DNA of 64,000 nt from Streptomyces decoyicus (lineage in GTDB: Bacteria > Actinomycetota > Actinomycetes > Streptomycetales > Streptomycetaceae): NCBI RefSeq assembly GCF_019880305.1, contig NZ_CP082301.1, forward strand, positions 744,001-808,000, in the 5' to 3' direction. The notes beneath the pieces are model-generated. The model searched no databases, was not told the origin of the DNA, and worked only from the letters and a program-made list of their open reading frames with translations. This document shows, piece by piece, positions 50,807 to 59,690 of the stretch. Position numbers and translations under genes: made by a program. Every line of letters starts with the position of its first letter. The first letter of the stretch is position 1.

Positions 50807-50874
50807 CAACGGCCGCCAAGGGCGCGGGCCGAGACCCAGGTCAGGGTCTCGGCCCGCGCCCTTGGCGGCCGTTG
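50807..50874. terminator. 31-bp perfect-stem bidirectional terminator
   Basis: A perfect 31-bp inverted repeat (50807-50837 with 50844-50874; the left arm starts CAACGGCCGCCAAG) closes over the loop AGGTCA. It separates the convergent DUF6328 and helical-repeat membrane protein genes and is the strongest hairpin in the window. Confidence 0.8.
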
Positions 50875-50886
50875 CGCCGTCGCCGG

Positions 50887-51963
50887 CTAGGCGCGCGCGG
50901 CGGCCGGGCCCACCCGGCGCGGGCGGTAGAGCAGCGCCGCGCCCGCGAGTCCGGCGCTGACGATCGCCAGTCCCACGGCCATCAGCTCGGGCCACATTCC
51001 CGTTTCTCCCAGGCCGCTGCCCATGGGCGCGAAGACGCCGGCGCGGGACAGCGCGTGCAGGGCGATGATGATCATCGCCGCGGCGGCGCTCACCGTCCAG
51101 ACCAGGGCGGTGTCGCGCATCGCCAGCCAGCCGGCCAGCAGCAGGTAGACGATGGCGATGGCCATCGAGAGCCCGGCGGTCGTCTGGGCACCCTGCAGAT
51201 GCGACGAGTTCACGGGCAGATGGCTCAGACCGCACAGCGCCAGGGCCACGGCCCCGGGCCAGCGCAGGACGGACCGCAGCACACCGGAGACCGCGTAGCC
51301 CGGCGGCCGGCCCTCGTCGCCCGAGGAGGCCCCCGAGGCGGCCCACGGCGGGCTGCCCTGCGGCATGGTGCGGGCAGGCGGCTGGGCCCAGGGCGCGCGC
51401 TGGGGCGGCTGGCCCATCGCGGACTCGCGCTGGGCGGTGTTCAGCGGCTGCCCGTTGGGGCCCAGGGGGCGCACATCGGGGTCGAGCACATGCATGGACG
51501 CGGTGGGCTGGGGTTCTGGTTCGAAGGGGTCCCCGGGGCCGGCCGGGAAGTGATCGGCCATGCCGTGGACACCGGCGCCGCCGGCCTTCGTCCGGTCGAA
51601 CAGCTCGATCAGCTGCGCCACCTCCTCGACGGATCTGTCGACGGCCACCGCGCGCAGCGCCTCATGGCTCGATTCCGCGGTGTGCGGGGTGGCCCGCAGC
51701 ATGTCGAAGAGCGCGGCGACCTCGCTCACCGGACGGGCGACCACTGCCATGCGGAGGGCTTCATCGCCCGGGTTGGGAACGTCGCCGCTGCGCTTGAGCA
51801 GTTCCACCAGGGCGGCGACTTCCTCCAAGGGCCGATTGGTGACTGCCTCCCACAAAAGGGTGTGGGCCGAGTTTTTCTCAGGGGACATGGGCGGAAAGTG
51901 CTCGCCGGGTTCTGTCGAGGACAGTCCGGCGTCGCCCCCACAAAGAGCTGGTTCGGATGTCAT
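50887..51963 (-). CDS. Helical-repeat N-terminus membrane protein, unknown
   Basis: A 358-residue protein. Residues about 32-125 contain three copies of a roughly 32-residue helical unit (AVTNRPLEEVAALVELLKRS, AVVARPVSEVAALFDMLRAT, AVDRSVEEVAQLIELFDRT). A Pro/Gln-rich linker follows. The C-terminal third has four to five hydrophobic helices. The repeats could form a small interaction platform anchored to the membrane. The start at 51963 follows GTGGAG; upstream sequence in the same frame lacks features. Not recognised beyond that. Confidence 0.6.
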   Translation of the reverse strand: MTSEPALCGGDAGLSSTEPGEHFPPMSPEKNSAHTLLWEAVTNRPLEEVAALVELLKRSGDVPNPGDEALRMAVVARPVSEVAALFDMLRATPHTAESSHEALRAVAVDRSVEEVAQLIELFDRTKAGGAGVHGMADHFPAGPGDPFEPEPQPTASMHVLDPDVRPLGPNGQPLNTAQRESAMGQPPQRAPWAQPPARTMPQGSPPWAASGASSGDEGRPPGYAVSGVLRSVLRWPGAVALALCGLSHLPVNSSHLQGAQTTAGLSMAIAIVYLLLAGWLAMRDTALVWTVSAAAAMIIIALHALSRAGVFAPMGSGLGETGMWPELMAVGLAIVSAGLAGAALLYRPRRVGPAAARA

Positions 51964-52353
51964 GGAGGGACTCCACTGAACGAGGGGAGCGTCAAACACC
52001 AGAAGCGCTGACACTCGGCGGACGTTGAGAGTGCTGTGGTTCAGCCAACGTCCCTTCTGTGTGCCCTCGCCATCCAGGAAGGCCATCCGGTGGAGACACG
52101 CCGGGACGGCCGGGCGCGCCGCGGTCGACGGTCGCGCAACGGTGGACCGGGAGCGAGGGCTCCGGCCGGCTCCGTCCGGTCGGTTCGGGAGGGTTCCGCG
52201 ATCCCCGAATCCGGGCGTCGCGGCACCTGTCCTCCCCCACTGATTACAGCCGGATATGCGCCCTCGCGGAACGTGACTTTTCGAAGTGCCGAGGGCCGCC
52301 GAGCCTGATTGCCTGGGAGGTGCAGCTCTCTCTACACCGTTCGAGGACAGATC
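51964..52353. other. 390-base divergent intergenic region
   Basis: It lies between the minus-strand membrane protein and the plus-strand DUF6381 gene. GGACGTTG (52020-52027) and CAACGTCC (52046-52053) form an 8-bp dyad that may be an operator. No coding region was supported. Confidence 0.45.
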
Positions 52354-52545
52354 ATGAGCGCCACAGGAGAATCACGCGGACGAATCCAGCAGATGCGCGA
52401 CAAGGCCCAGGAATTGCAGGCGGCCGCGGAACGGTCCGGCGACCCGGAGGAGCGCAAGCGGCTCCAGGAGAAGGCCCGCAGGCTCGCGTCCCAGAGTGAG
52501 CAGGAAAGCGGTATGGCCAGCGGAGACATCTACCCCGCCGAGTAG
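52354..52545 (+). CDS. Small charged helical protein (DUF6381-like)
   Basis: A 63-residue protein that is almost one charged helix: GRIQQMRDKAQELQAAAERS, then EERKRLQEKARRLASQSEQE and the ending GDIYPAE. It resembles the streptomycete DUF6381 family, whose role is unknown. The ATG at 52354 follows GAGGACAG; the in-frame ATG 45 bases upstream lacks a ribosome-binding site. Confidence 0.7.
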   Translation: MSATGESRGRIQQMRDKAQELQAAAERSGDPEERKRLQEKARRLASQSEQESGMASGDIYPAE

Positions 52546-52590
52546 GGCTCCGCGTTCTCACCCGGCAGCGGAAGGATGGGGTGATCCGTG

Positions 52591-52622
52591 GACGGGACGC
52601 GCGCCCGGCGCCGCGTCCCGTC
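52591..52622. terminator. Hairpin between DUF6381 and caspase genes
   Basis: GACGGGACGCG (52591-52601) pairs perfectly with CGCGTCCCGTC (52612-52622) over a 10-base loop, between convergent genes. Confidence 0.7.
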
Positions 52623-52661
52623 ACTGTGCTCCACGGCGTGCGCGGCCGCCGCGCCCGTCCC

Positions 52662-53513
52662 TCACACCGTGAAGGGCCGCTGCTCCAGGAATGCGTCGCC
52701 GGGCCGGCCGGCCAGATACAGATTCGGGCTCTGGGTGGGCGGCATATTGCGCAGGATGTCGCGGTGGAAGGCGCGGTAGCCGCCGCGGAACGAGCCGCCG
52801 TCCCAGACGTCCAGCAGCGTCGCCGTGAATTTGCCGTTCACGGCACCGTCGGAGGCCAGCTGATTGTCCTGGCAGGCGGAGATGAGCAGGGCGTCCGCTT
52901 CCGCCGCACGGCTCTTGTCCGCGGCGAGATCACGCTGGAGTTCCTGGAAGAATTCTTTGTCGCGTTGGTAGACCTCGTGCTGCTGCACGACCGGCATGAG
53001 GCGCGCGGTGTTCTCGATCTGCTGGGGGTCGCGGGTCTGGAACTGCTCCTCCATCGCCTCGGGGCTGAGGACCTCCCGTACCTCGATGCCGGTGCCGCTG
53101 TGGCAGCAGTCGAGCAGGGCCAGGATCCGCACGCCCTGGGCGAAGCGGGCGAATTCCCGGTGCAGCTCGTCGTCGAGGAATTCACGGTCGTAGAACACCA
53201 GGGTCTCGTCGAATTCGTCCGGCTCGTCGTCGGAACCGTCGACGTTCGGGACCTGTCCGCCGTGGCCCGAGTAGGTGAACAGCAGGATGTCGCCGCGCTT
53301 GAGTTTCTTGGCCGCCTTGCGCAGTTCGGCGGTGACGTTCTTCACGGTGCTCTCGGAGGTGAGCAGGGTCGTGCCCTCGAATCCGGCTTCGCCGGCCAGC
53401 CGGGCCATGTCGTCGGCGTCGTTCTCACAGGCGACGAGCCGGCCGTCCCAGCCGCCGTACTTGGTGGCATCGACCTGGTTGAGTCCGAGGTGGAGGGAGA
53501 GGCCGGTGGCCAT
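52662..53513 (-). CDS. Metacaspase-like caspase-family protease
   Basis: A 283-residue C14-type cysteine protease with an intact dyad: His84 in YSGHGGQV and Cys137 in LDCCHSG. The calcium/activation-loop-like acidic stretch DGSDDEPDEFDETLVFYD follows. The N-terminus starts directly with the caspase strand (LSLHLGLNQVDATKYGGW), without a prodomain. The start at 53513 has an AAGGAG site; upstream codons to 53672 are open but featureless. It is divergent from an operon encoding endonuclease, NTPases and trypsin-like proteases, and probably acts as a suicide protease or in the activation cascade. Confidence 0.88.
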   Translation of the reverse strand: MATGLSLHLGLNQVDATKYGGWDGRLVACENDADDMARLAGEAGFEGTTLLTSESTVKNVTAELRKAAKKLKRGDILLFTYSGHGGQVPNVDGSDDEPDEFDETLVFYDREFLDDELHREFARFAQGVRILALLDCCHSGTGIEVREVLSPEAMEEQFQTRDPQQIENTARLMPVVQQHEVYQRDKEFFQELQRDLAADKSRAAEADALLISACQDNQLASDGAVNGKFTATLLDVWDGGSFRGGYRAFHRDILRNMPPTQSPNLYLAGRPGDAFLEQRPFTV

Positions 53514-53709
53514 GCGGGGGCTCCTTCGCGGGGCTGGTGAGGGCAACGCCTGGATGCGTTCCGTAGCCCCTCGGTGTCTGAACACGTCGGTGCGCCCAAC
53601 CGCCTGAACGGTCCCCTGCGGACGGGGCGCCGCCCATGCTCGCGGCTGTTCGAGTGGCTTCGGGGTGGGCACCGGTCGGCGGTCCGCGCCACCGGGAAGC
53701 GGTTATCGC
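53514..53709. promoter_or_regulatory. Divergent promoter region of the conflict locus
   Basis: 196 bases separate the metacaspase and endonuclease starts and must contain both promoters. Only weak dyads (AACGC-N6-GCGTT; GTGT-N4-ACAC) are seen. No known regulator site was recognised. Confidence 0.4.
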
Positions 53710-54606
53710 ATGATCCCATCAGATTCCCCACGGGCCGGTGGGGCAGTGGCCGGGACGGGGTCCGGGCCGTCGTCGGCCGGCCGTACGGGCTACGACGAGC
53801 ACTTCCTCGGAGTCCCGGTACCGCTGCCGATGCCGAGCAACCCCGCCGTGGAGACCGTGGTGCTGCCGTACACCCACTTCACCGTGGTGCTGCGCCCGGA
53901 CCGGAGGATGGCGGCGGCCACCGCGGTCTGTATCGACGGTCAGCGTCTGGTGGAGCATGTGCCACGGGAGAGCAGCTGGCAGTTCGACCCGCGGCTGGGC
54001 AAGGACCGGCAGGCCGGCAATGACGTGTACCGCGACAACTCCCTGGACAAGGGGCATCTGGTGCGCCGGCTCGATCCCGTGTGGGGCGAGGCAGCGGAGG
54101 CGAACCAGGCCAATGAGGACACCTTTCACTACACCAACGCCGCCCCGCAGGCCGATGTCTTCAACCAGGGCAAGAAGCTCTGGCAGGGGCTGGAGAACTA
54201 TCTGCTCGACCACGCCGCCGGCTTCGACCGGAAGCTGACCGTGCTCACCGGGCCCGTACTGCACGACTCCGACCCGCCGTACCGGGGCGTACAAGTGCCG
54301 CTGCGCTTCTGGAAGGTGGCGGCGTTCCTCCAGGACGGCGCGCTGGCGGCGACGGCGTACGTCCTCGACCAGAGCCCCGATCTGACCCGGGACGCCGACC
54401 GGGCGCTGGCCGGTGCGCAGGCGGGTGCGCCGCCGCCGCTCGGCGCCTTCCGGACGTTCCAGGTGCCGGTGAAGGACGTCGTCGAGCTCACCTCGCTGGA
54501 CCTGGGCCCGCTCCCCGCCGCCGATCTGATGCCCGTCGTGCGCGCCCCGGAGGAACGCTGGAAGCGGCTCGCCTCACACGACGACATCGTGCTTCGGCAC
54601 GGCTGA
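53710..54606 (+). CDS. DNA/RNA non-specific endonuclease (NucA family)
   Basis: A 298-residue beta-beta-alpha-metal nuclease. The catalytic motif DKGHLVRR has His116 in the DRGH position, and the magnesium ligand Asn143 lies in YTNAAPQ, a spacing typical of Serratia-type nucleases. No signal peptide is present, so it is intracellular, which is unusual for this mainly secreted family and fits a self-directed or anti-phage effector. First gene of a six-gene operon; the next gene starts 18 bases later. Confidence 0.88.
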   Translation: MIPSDSPRAGGAVAGTGSGPSSAGRTGYDEHFLGVPVPLPMPSNPAVETVVLPYTHFTVVLRPDRRMAAATAVCIDGQRLVEHVPRESSWQFDPRLGKDRQAGNDVYRDNSLDKGHLVRRLDPVWGEAAEANQANEDTFHYTNAAPQADVFNQGKKLWQGLENYLLDHAAGFDRKLTVLTGPVLHDSDPPYRGVQVPLRFWKVAAFLQDGALAATAYVLDQSPDLTRDADRALAGAQAGAPPPLGAFRTFQVPVKDVVELTSLDLGPLPAADLMPVVRAPEERWKRLASHDDIVLRHG

Positions 54607-54624
54607 GCGGCGGGAGGCGCGAGC

Positions 54625-55560
54625 ATGCGACCCAGGGTCGTCTACGTCCACGGCAACGGGAACAAGGTCCGCTCGGAGCTGCTCAAGTCCCAGTGGGACA
54701 CGGCGCTCTTCGGCAGGGACATGGCCGAGGCGTCGCGGATGGCGTACTGGGCCCCGGTGCGGTACCCCGAGCCGCTCCCCGACTTCCGGACGGACCAGCC
54801 GGCCGGCCCGCCGGAGCTGATCGAGGAGATGCCCGTCCGGCCGGACCGGGCCGGCCCCGAACCGCCGGAGGAGTTCGTGGCGCGGACGCTGGACGAAGCG
54901 CGCCTCGAAGCCGGGGACACCGGGCTGGAGGCGCGGGCCGGCGCCGACGAGAGCGCGCTGGTCGACTGGCTGCGGGACATGACCTATCTCGCCGACACCC
55001 TGGCCCTTTCCGGGGAGCCGGACGAGCCCGGTGCGGAGCTTCCGCTGGAGGCGCTCCCACTGCCCCGGCCGGGCCGTACGGCAGTGTTCCGGCTGCTGGT
55101 CAAACACGCCTTCAAGGACGTCCACGGCTATTTCTTCGGCGGTGCGGGCCCGGCGATGCGCGAGGTGGTCAAGGAGCAGTTGGACGGCCTGGGCGGGGGC
55201 CCGCTCGTGGTGGTCGGCCACAGCCTGGGAACGATCATCGCCTATGAGGTGCTGATGGAGCAGGCGCGGGAGGTGAAGCTGCTGGTCACCGTCGGGTCGC
55301 CGCTGGCGATTGCCGAGGTGCAGGGCCATCTGGCGCGGCCGCCGGCCGTCCCGGCGGGGGTCGCGGCCTGGCGCAACGCCTCTGACCTGCGGGATCTGGT
55401 GGCGCTCGACCACACCCTGCGGCCCGAGTACGCCCCGGAGGAACGCGTCACCGATCTGCTGGTCACGAACGACAGCAGCAATCATCACGGCATCGGCGAG
55501 TATCTGGCCCAGCACGAGGTCAGGTCGCCGGTTCAGCGGGTCTTCGACGGTGCCGGGTAG
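54625..55560 (+). CDS. Alpha/beta-hydrolase-like protein (PGAP1/lipase-type)
   Basis: A 311-residue protein with an alpha/beta-hydrolase core. The first strand MRPRVVYVHGNGNKVR supplies the oxyanion region. Ser200 is in the nucleophile elbow VVVGHSLGTII. VTVGSPLAI follows, and a late SNHHGIGEYL supplies the probable catalytic His. A charged insertion (about 50-150) is family-atypical. It could be a phospholipase-type effector or a regulatory esterase. The ribosome-binding site GGCGGGAGG is good. The next gene begins seven bases after its stop. Confidence 0.75.
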   Translation: MRPRVVYVHGNGNKVRSELLKSQWDTALFGRDMAEASRMAYWAPVRYPEPLPDFRTDQPAGPPELIEEMPVRPDRAGPEPPEEFVARTLDEARLEAGDTGLEARAGADESALVDWLRDMTYLADTLALSGEPDEPGAELPLEALPLPRPGRTAVFRLLVKHAFKDVHGYFFGGAGPAMREVVKEQLDGLGGGPLVVVGHSLGTIIAYEVLMEQAREVKLLVTVGSPLAIAEVQGHLARPPAVPAGVAAWRNASDLRDLVALDHTLRPEYAPEERVTDLLVTNDSSNHHGIGEYLAQHEVRSPVQRVFDGAG

Positions 55561-55567
55561 GCGCGGT

Positions 55568-56704
55568 ATGCCGTTGACCGAAACGGAGTGGGATCTCGTC
55601 ACCACCTGGGTGCGGAACTATCTGCTCGACACCACCGAGCCGCACACACAGCTCGCCCAGTACGGTTTCCCGCCGGAATTCATCGGCGCACTGCGGCTGA
55701 CGCACGTCAGCACGGACAATGCCCGCACCCTCGTCCACCACTCGCGCACGGACATCCAGCGGCAGCTGAGGCTCGTCGAGGCCGTCACCACGATCGACCG
55801 GCTGGCGGTGCTCCCGGACATCGCGAAGGCCCGGGAATTCCTGGACCGGCTGCGGGAGGACTTCCGTGACCACGCCGCACAGGACACCTTCCGTACCTGC
55901 GTCCTGAAGAACGGCACCGAGGCCTTCATCGACCGCCAGGGCCTGCGGGAGACGCTGCGCCGGTTCCTCGCGGACCCCGACAAGTTCGTTCTGCTGGTCG
56001 ACGGCGAGCCGGGCAGCGGCAGGTCGTACACCTACAGCTTTCTGCGCCACATCGGGCAGCACAGGGGATTCCGTCCGGTGCGCGTCACCCTGTCGCGCAC
56101 CGCCACCGCCGCCAAGGTCGTCCGGCGGCTGGCCGACTTCGTCGCCGGTCCGCAGGCAGGGGCCGCACCGCTGAACCCCACGGAGCTCAACGACCTGCTG
56201 CCGTCGATCGACGAGGCAGCGCACTGGGTGGCCGGCCGGGCGACGGCCGGCGAGGAGCGCTTCTGGCTGGTCCTCGACGAGTGCGACAAGCTCGATCCCA
56301 GCTCCGATGTGTGGGACTTCATCGGACAGCTCGCCACGGCCATCTACGAGCACGCCGCGGTACGCGGCGACCAGGCGCCCCGGCTGGTGCTCCTGGGGTA
56401 CGGGCGCTCGATGCGTCAACTGCCGTACGACCTGCGGGGAAATCTGAGCTGGGACACGGCGCGCATCGTCGAACCCGGCGATCTGCGCCACTTCTTCGAC
56501 CAGGTCTTCCATGAAGCGCCGCCGGAAATCCTCGGTACGGGGCAGCCCCGGGAGTCCGCCATCGCCGAGCTCGTGGAGGTGGCGGTGCACGAGGTGCTCC
56601 GGGCCACCGGAACGGACGGCGGGGACGGCGGGGACCGGGAGGGGTACATGCGCAAGCTGTGCACGGCAGCGGAGGGGGCCGTTCGTGTCTACCGATCCCT
56701 CTGA
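55568..56704 (+). CDS. P-loop ATPase with helical effector-associated-like N-terminus
   Basis: A 378-residue NTPase. Residues 1-100 form a compact helical region (WDLVTTWVRNYLLDTTEP, IQRQLRLVEAVTTIDRLAVL) resembling effector-associated or death-fold-like adaptor domains. The P-loop region has GEPGSGRSYT (146-155), with Arg152 where the Walker A lysine is normal, and a Walker B FWLVLDECDK at about 232-241. ATP may be bound but poorly hydrolysed. It overlaps the STAND gene by 20 bases and probably relays or nucleates its signalling. The assignment of the N-domain to a named EAD class is inference. Confidence 0.7.
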   Translation: MPLTETEWDLVTTWVRNYLLDTTEPHTQLAQYGFPPEFIGALRLTHVSTDNARTLVHHSRTDIQRQLRLVEAVTTIDRLAVLPDIAKAREFLDRLREDFRDHAAQDTFRTCVLKNGTEAFIDRQGLRETLRRFLADPDKFVLLVDGEPGSGRSYTYSFLRHIGQHRGFRPVRVTLSRTATAAKVVRRLADFVAGPQAGAAPLNPTELNDLLPSIDEAAHWVAGRATAGEERFWLVLDECDKLDPSSDVWDFIGQLATAIYEHAAVRGDQAPRLVLLGYGRSMRQLPYDLRGNLSWDTARIVEPGDLRHFFDQVFHEAPPEILGTGQPRESAIAELVEVAVHEVLRATGTDGGDGGDREGYMRKLCTAAEGAVRVYRSL

Positions 56705-59690
56705 ACGTCCCGCGGTGGGGCCCGCTGCCGTACGGGAGTTGTTCGCCGCGCGGTTACGGGCGGAGCTGCACACGGGCGAGGACCGCAGGCAGGAGGTCTC
56801 CCCCGCCCGCCGGGCCTACCGGGAAGCGGCCTGTCTCCTGGGCCGTTTCGATCCGCTGCGGCTCCGGCTGCCCGGGGAACGGCAGGGGGCCGGCGGCGCG
56901 GTACTGGAACTGGTCGACGACTGCACGACCATGGGGACACAGGACCAGCCCGAGTGGTCCCTCAAGGACGATGTCAGGGAGCGGGCACTGCGCGGGCTGG
57001 CCGGACCCGAGGCCGCCCGGCGCGTCCTGGAGTGCCATCCCGGTCTCCCCGCCGAACCCGGCCCGGAGCGCTTCTGTCTGGCCTATCTGTCCGGCAGCCC
57101 CCCGGCGACGGACCGGCTGACCACCGACGAACTGGCCGACGCCCTCCAGGCGGTGCTGTGGCTCTCCCGGGTGCCGGGCATGACCGGGCTGCCGGACACC
57201 GCGGAGCTTCAGCACACCCTGGAGCGGGCCCGGCTGCTCGACCCCCTGGAGCGCCTCCTGCGCAGCCCGTTCCAGGGGCGCACGCGCGAACTCGCGGAGC
57301 TGCGGGACTATGTCACTTCGCCCGGCGGGTCCGCGGCTGCCGGAACCCGGCCGGACGGCCGTGCGCACCACCCGGCGCCGGTGCCCCCGCTGGTCGTCCA
57401 CGGTCCCGGCGGGATGGGCAAGAGCACGCTCCTGGCCAAGTTCGTGCTCGACGGCATCCATGACCCGGCCGGCTGCTTCCCGTTCGCCTACATCGACTTC
57501 GAGCGGCCCACCCTCTCCATCCAGGAACCGGTCACGCTGATCGCCGAGTCGGCCCGGCAGCTGGGCATCCAGTTCCCCGCCCACCGCGCCGAGCTGGATG
57601 CGCTGGCCCTCGAGTGCCAGCAGGTGGCCCGCAGCCAGCGGGAGGGGCAGGAGCGGGTGACCCAGCTGCACGAACTCGCCACCACCCGGGCCGTGCTGGG
57701 GCGGCGCTCCTCGCAGGAGTTCCAGTCGCTGGCCGCCGGGCGGGAGACGGAACTGATCCGGCGGCTCGCCGATGTCCTGGCGCGGGCGGTGGCGGAGCGC
57801 AAGGGCGGGGAGAGCGCGCAGGACCCGCCGTTCGCGTGGGTCGTCGACTCGTTCGAGGCGGCGCAGTACCGCGGATCACCGGTGGTGGGCCGGATGGTGG
57901 CGATCTATCTCTCGTTCCAGAGCGTCTATCCGCGGATGCGGCTCATCGTCTCCGGGCGGGCGCCGGTCGATCATCCCGCGAAGACCATGAAGTCGCTCGA
58001 CATCGAACTCGGCGAGCTCGACACGGAGGCGGCCGTCGGCCTGCTGGCGTCCTGCGGGGTGGAGGACCCCGAAGTGGCGCGGGCGCTGGCCGACCGCGTC
58101 GGCGGCCATCCGCTGAGTCTGAAGCTGGCCGCCCGGGCCGCCACCCTCGCGGGTCTCGGGGCCGAGCGGACCGGCGAGCTGATCCGCAGCCTGCCCGACC
58201 GCCGTCATCAGGTCTTCCGCCGGGTCGACCAGATGCTGGTCCAGGGCATCCTCTACGACCGCATCCTCAGCCACATCACCGACGAGGACGTCCGCCGGCT
58301 CGCCCACCCCGGTCTGGTGCTCCGGGTCATCACCCCCGAGATCATCAAGGATGTCCTCGCCGAACCCTGCGGGCTGCGGGTGACGACGCCGGAGGAGGCC
58401 CGCGCGCTCTTCGACGAGTTCAGCCGCCTGGACATGATGGAGCCCGCCCGTCCCGACGCCGTGCGCTACCGCAGCGATGTCCGCGCCATCATGCTGCGGC
58501 TGCCGGGCGGCGACCGTACCGCCGTGATGCGCGCCGTCGAACGCCGCGCGGTCGACCACTACGCCGCACGGGACGGGCTGGAGGCGCGCGCCGAGGAGAT
58601 CTACCACCGTCTGCGGCTCGACGAGAACCCGCGGTCGGTGGAGGAGCGGTGGCTGCCGGGCGTCGAACGGTTCCTGATCGGGGCGCAGCAGGACATGACC
58701 CCGAGGGCCGCGGGCCTGCTCACCGCCCGGCTCGGCGGAGACGCTCCCGATCAGGTCACGGCGGGCGCCGACCAGGAGGACTGGGAACGGATCGCGGCCC
58801 GTGAGGTGGAGGATCTGCTCGCGCAGGGCTTCGCCGACGCGGCCTTCGAACGGCTCGGCAGACGACAGCCCTGGACGCCGTGCAGCCCCCTGCACGCCCT
58901 GCTCGCCGAGACGCTGAACCGGCTCGGGCGGCAGGAGGAGGCCCGTCGGGCCGTGTCGGACGCCATCGGCACGGCGGAGCACGCGGGCTGCGGGGAGCGC
59001 CGGCTGGAACTGCTGCTGCTCTCCGCCCGCCTCGCGGAGGACGCCGGCGATCCGGGGAGCGCGGGCCGCGCGCTGCGCACGGCGGAGGATGTCGCGGTAG
59101 GTCTCGGGCAGGACCTCGAAGCGATGGGCGCACTGCTGGCCCGTGCCCGGTTGACGGCGGGCGTCGACGGCACGGACCTGGAGGCGGGGCGCCAACTCGC
59201 CGAGCGGCTGCGGATGTTGCCCGACGCCGTCCTCGCCGACCGGCCCGTCCTCGTGCGCGCGGTCGCCTCGCAGATCTACGACCGGGCCCCCGGCGCGCTC
59301 GACCATGCGCTGGAGGTGGTGGGGCTGGCGGCCGACGACGAGACGCTGGACGCCCTGGGCGCGGCGATGCGGCGGGCGACCGGACGGCAACCGGCGCTGC
59401 TGGGTGCGGTGATGGAGATCCTGGACGAGGCCGCGGGGCCGGCCCGGCAGCCGGCCGGCGGCGCGCCGACCAGCATCGCGGGGATCCTGCGGCTGGCGCG
59501 CGACCGCGGCACCCTCGACACTCTCGCCCGGCGGCTGCTGGCCGTCCCCGACAAGAGCGGCGAGCTCGTCGCCGGGGTGGCGGCGGCCATGGGTGTGGGC
59601 AGCGGCACCCGCGCGGCCACCGGGCCGGAGCCCGGGAGGAGCCGCCCCCCGGAGGAAAGGAAGAGCCCCATGGGTTCTGACGGCCGGTGA
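56685..59690 (+). CDS. STAND-type NTPase with helical-repeat C-terminus
   Basis: A 1001-residue signal-transduction NTPase. An unassigned N-terminal region (1-200) is followed by the NTPase module: Walker A GPGGMGKST (240-248), Walker B FAWVVDSFE at about 384, the sensor RLIVSGRAPV, and the STAND hallmark GGHPLSLKLAARA at about 471. A winged-helix-like region follows, then Leu/Ala-rich TPR-type repeats to the C-terminus (LLAETLNRLGRQEEARRAVS). Such proteins oligomerise after sensing invasion and recruit effectors. The GTG at 56685 has GGAGGGGG. Its stop overlaps the protease start by four bases. Confidence 0.85.
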   Translation: MSTDPSERPAVGPAAVRELFAARLRAELHTGEDRRQEVSPARRAYREAACLLGRFDPLRLRLPGERQGAGGAVLELVDDCTTMGTQDQPEWSLKDDVRERALRGLAGPEAARRVLECHPGLPAEPGPERFCLAYLSGSPPATDRLTTDELADALQAVLWLSRVPGMTGLPDTAELQHTLERARLLDPLERLLRSPFQGRTRELAELRDYVTSPGGSAAAGTRPDGRAHHPAPVPPLVVHGPGGMGKSTLLAKFVLDGIHDPAGCFPFAYIDFERPTLSIQEPVTLIAESARQLGIQFPAHRAELDALALECQQVARSQREGQERVTQLHELATTRAVLGRRSSQEFQSLAAGRETELIRRLADVLARAVAERKGGESAQDPPFAWVVDSFEAAQYRGSPVVGRMVAIYLSFQSVYPRMRLIVSGRAPVDHPAKTMKSLDIELGELDTEAAVGLLASCGVEDPEVARALADRVGGHPLSLKLAARAATLAGLGAERTGELIRSLPDRRHQVFRRVDQMLVQGILYDRILSHITDEDVRRLAHPGLVLRVITPEIIKDVLAEPCGLRVTTPEEARALFDEFSRLDMMEPARPDAVRYRSDVRAIMLRLPGGDRTAVMRAVERRAVDHYAARDGLEARAEEIYHRLRLDENPRSVEERWLPGVERFLIGAQQDMTPRAAGLLTARLGGDAPDQVTAGADQEDWERIAAREVEDLLAQGFADAAFERLGRRQPWTPCSPLHALLAETLNRLGRQEEARRAVSDAIGTAEHAGCGERRLELLLLSARLAEDAGDPGSAGRALRTAEDVAVGLGQDLEAMGALLARARLTAGVDGTDLEAGRQLAERLRMLPDAVLADRPVLVRAVASQIYDRAPGALDHALEVVGLAADDETLDALGAAMRRATGRQPALLGAVMEILDEAAGPARQPAGGAPTSIAGILRLARDRGTLDTLARRLLAVPDKSGELVAGVAAAMGVGSGTRAATGPEPGRSRPPEERKSPMGSDGR

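Noticed and set aside
53665..53709. Upstream ATG for the endonuclease
   Set aside because: The 15-residue extension is Arg/Gly/Ser-rich and lacks a ribosome-binding site; the ATG at 53710 is simpler, though not proven.
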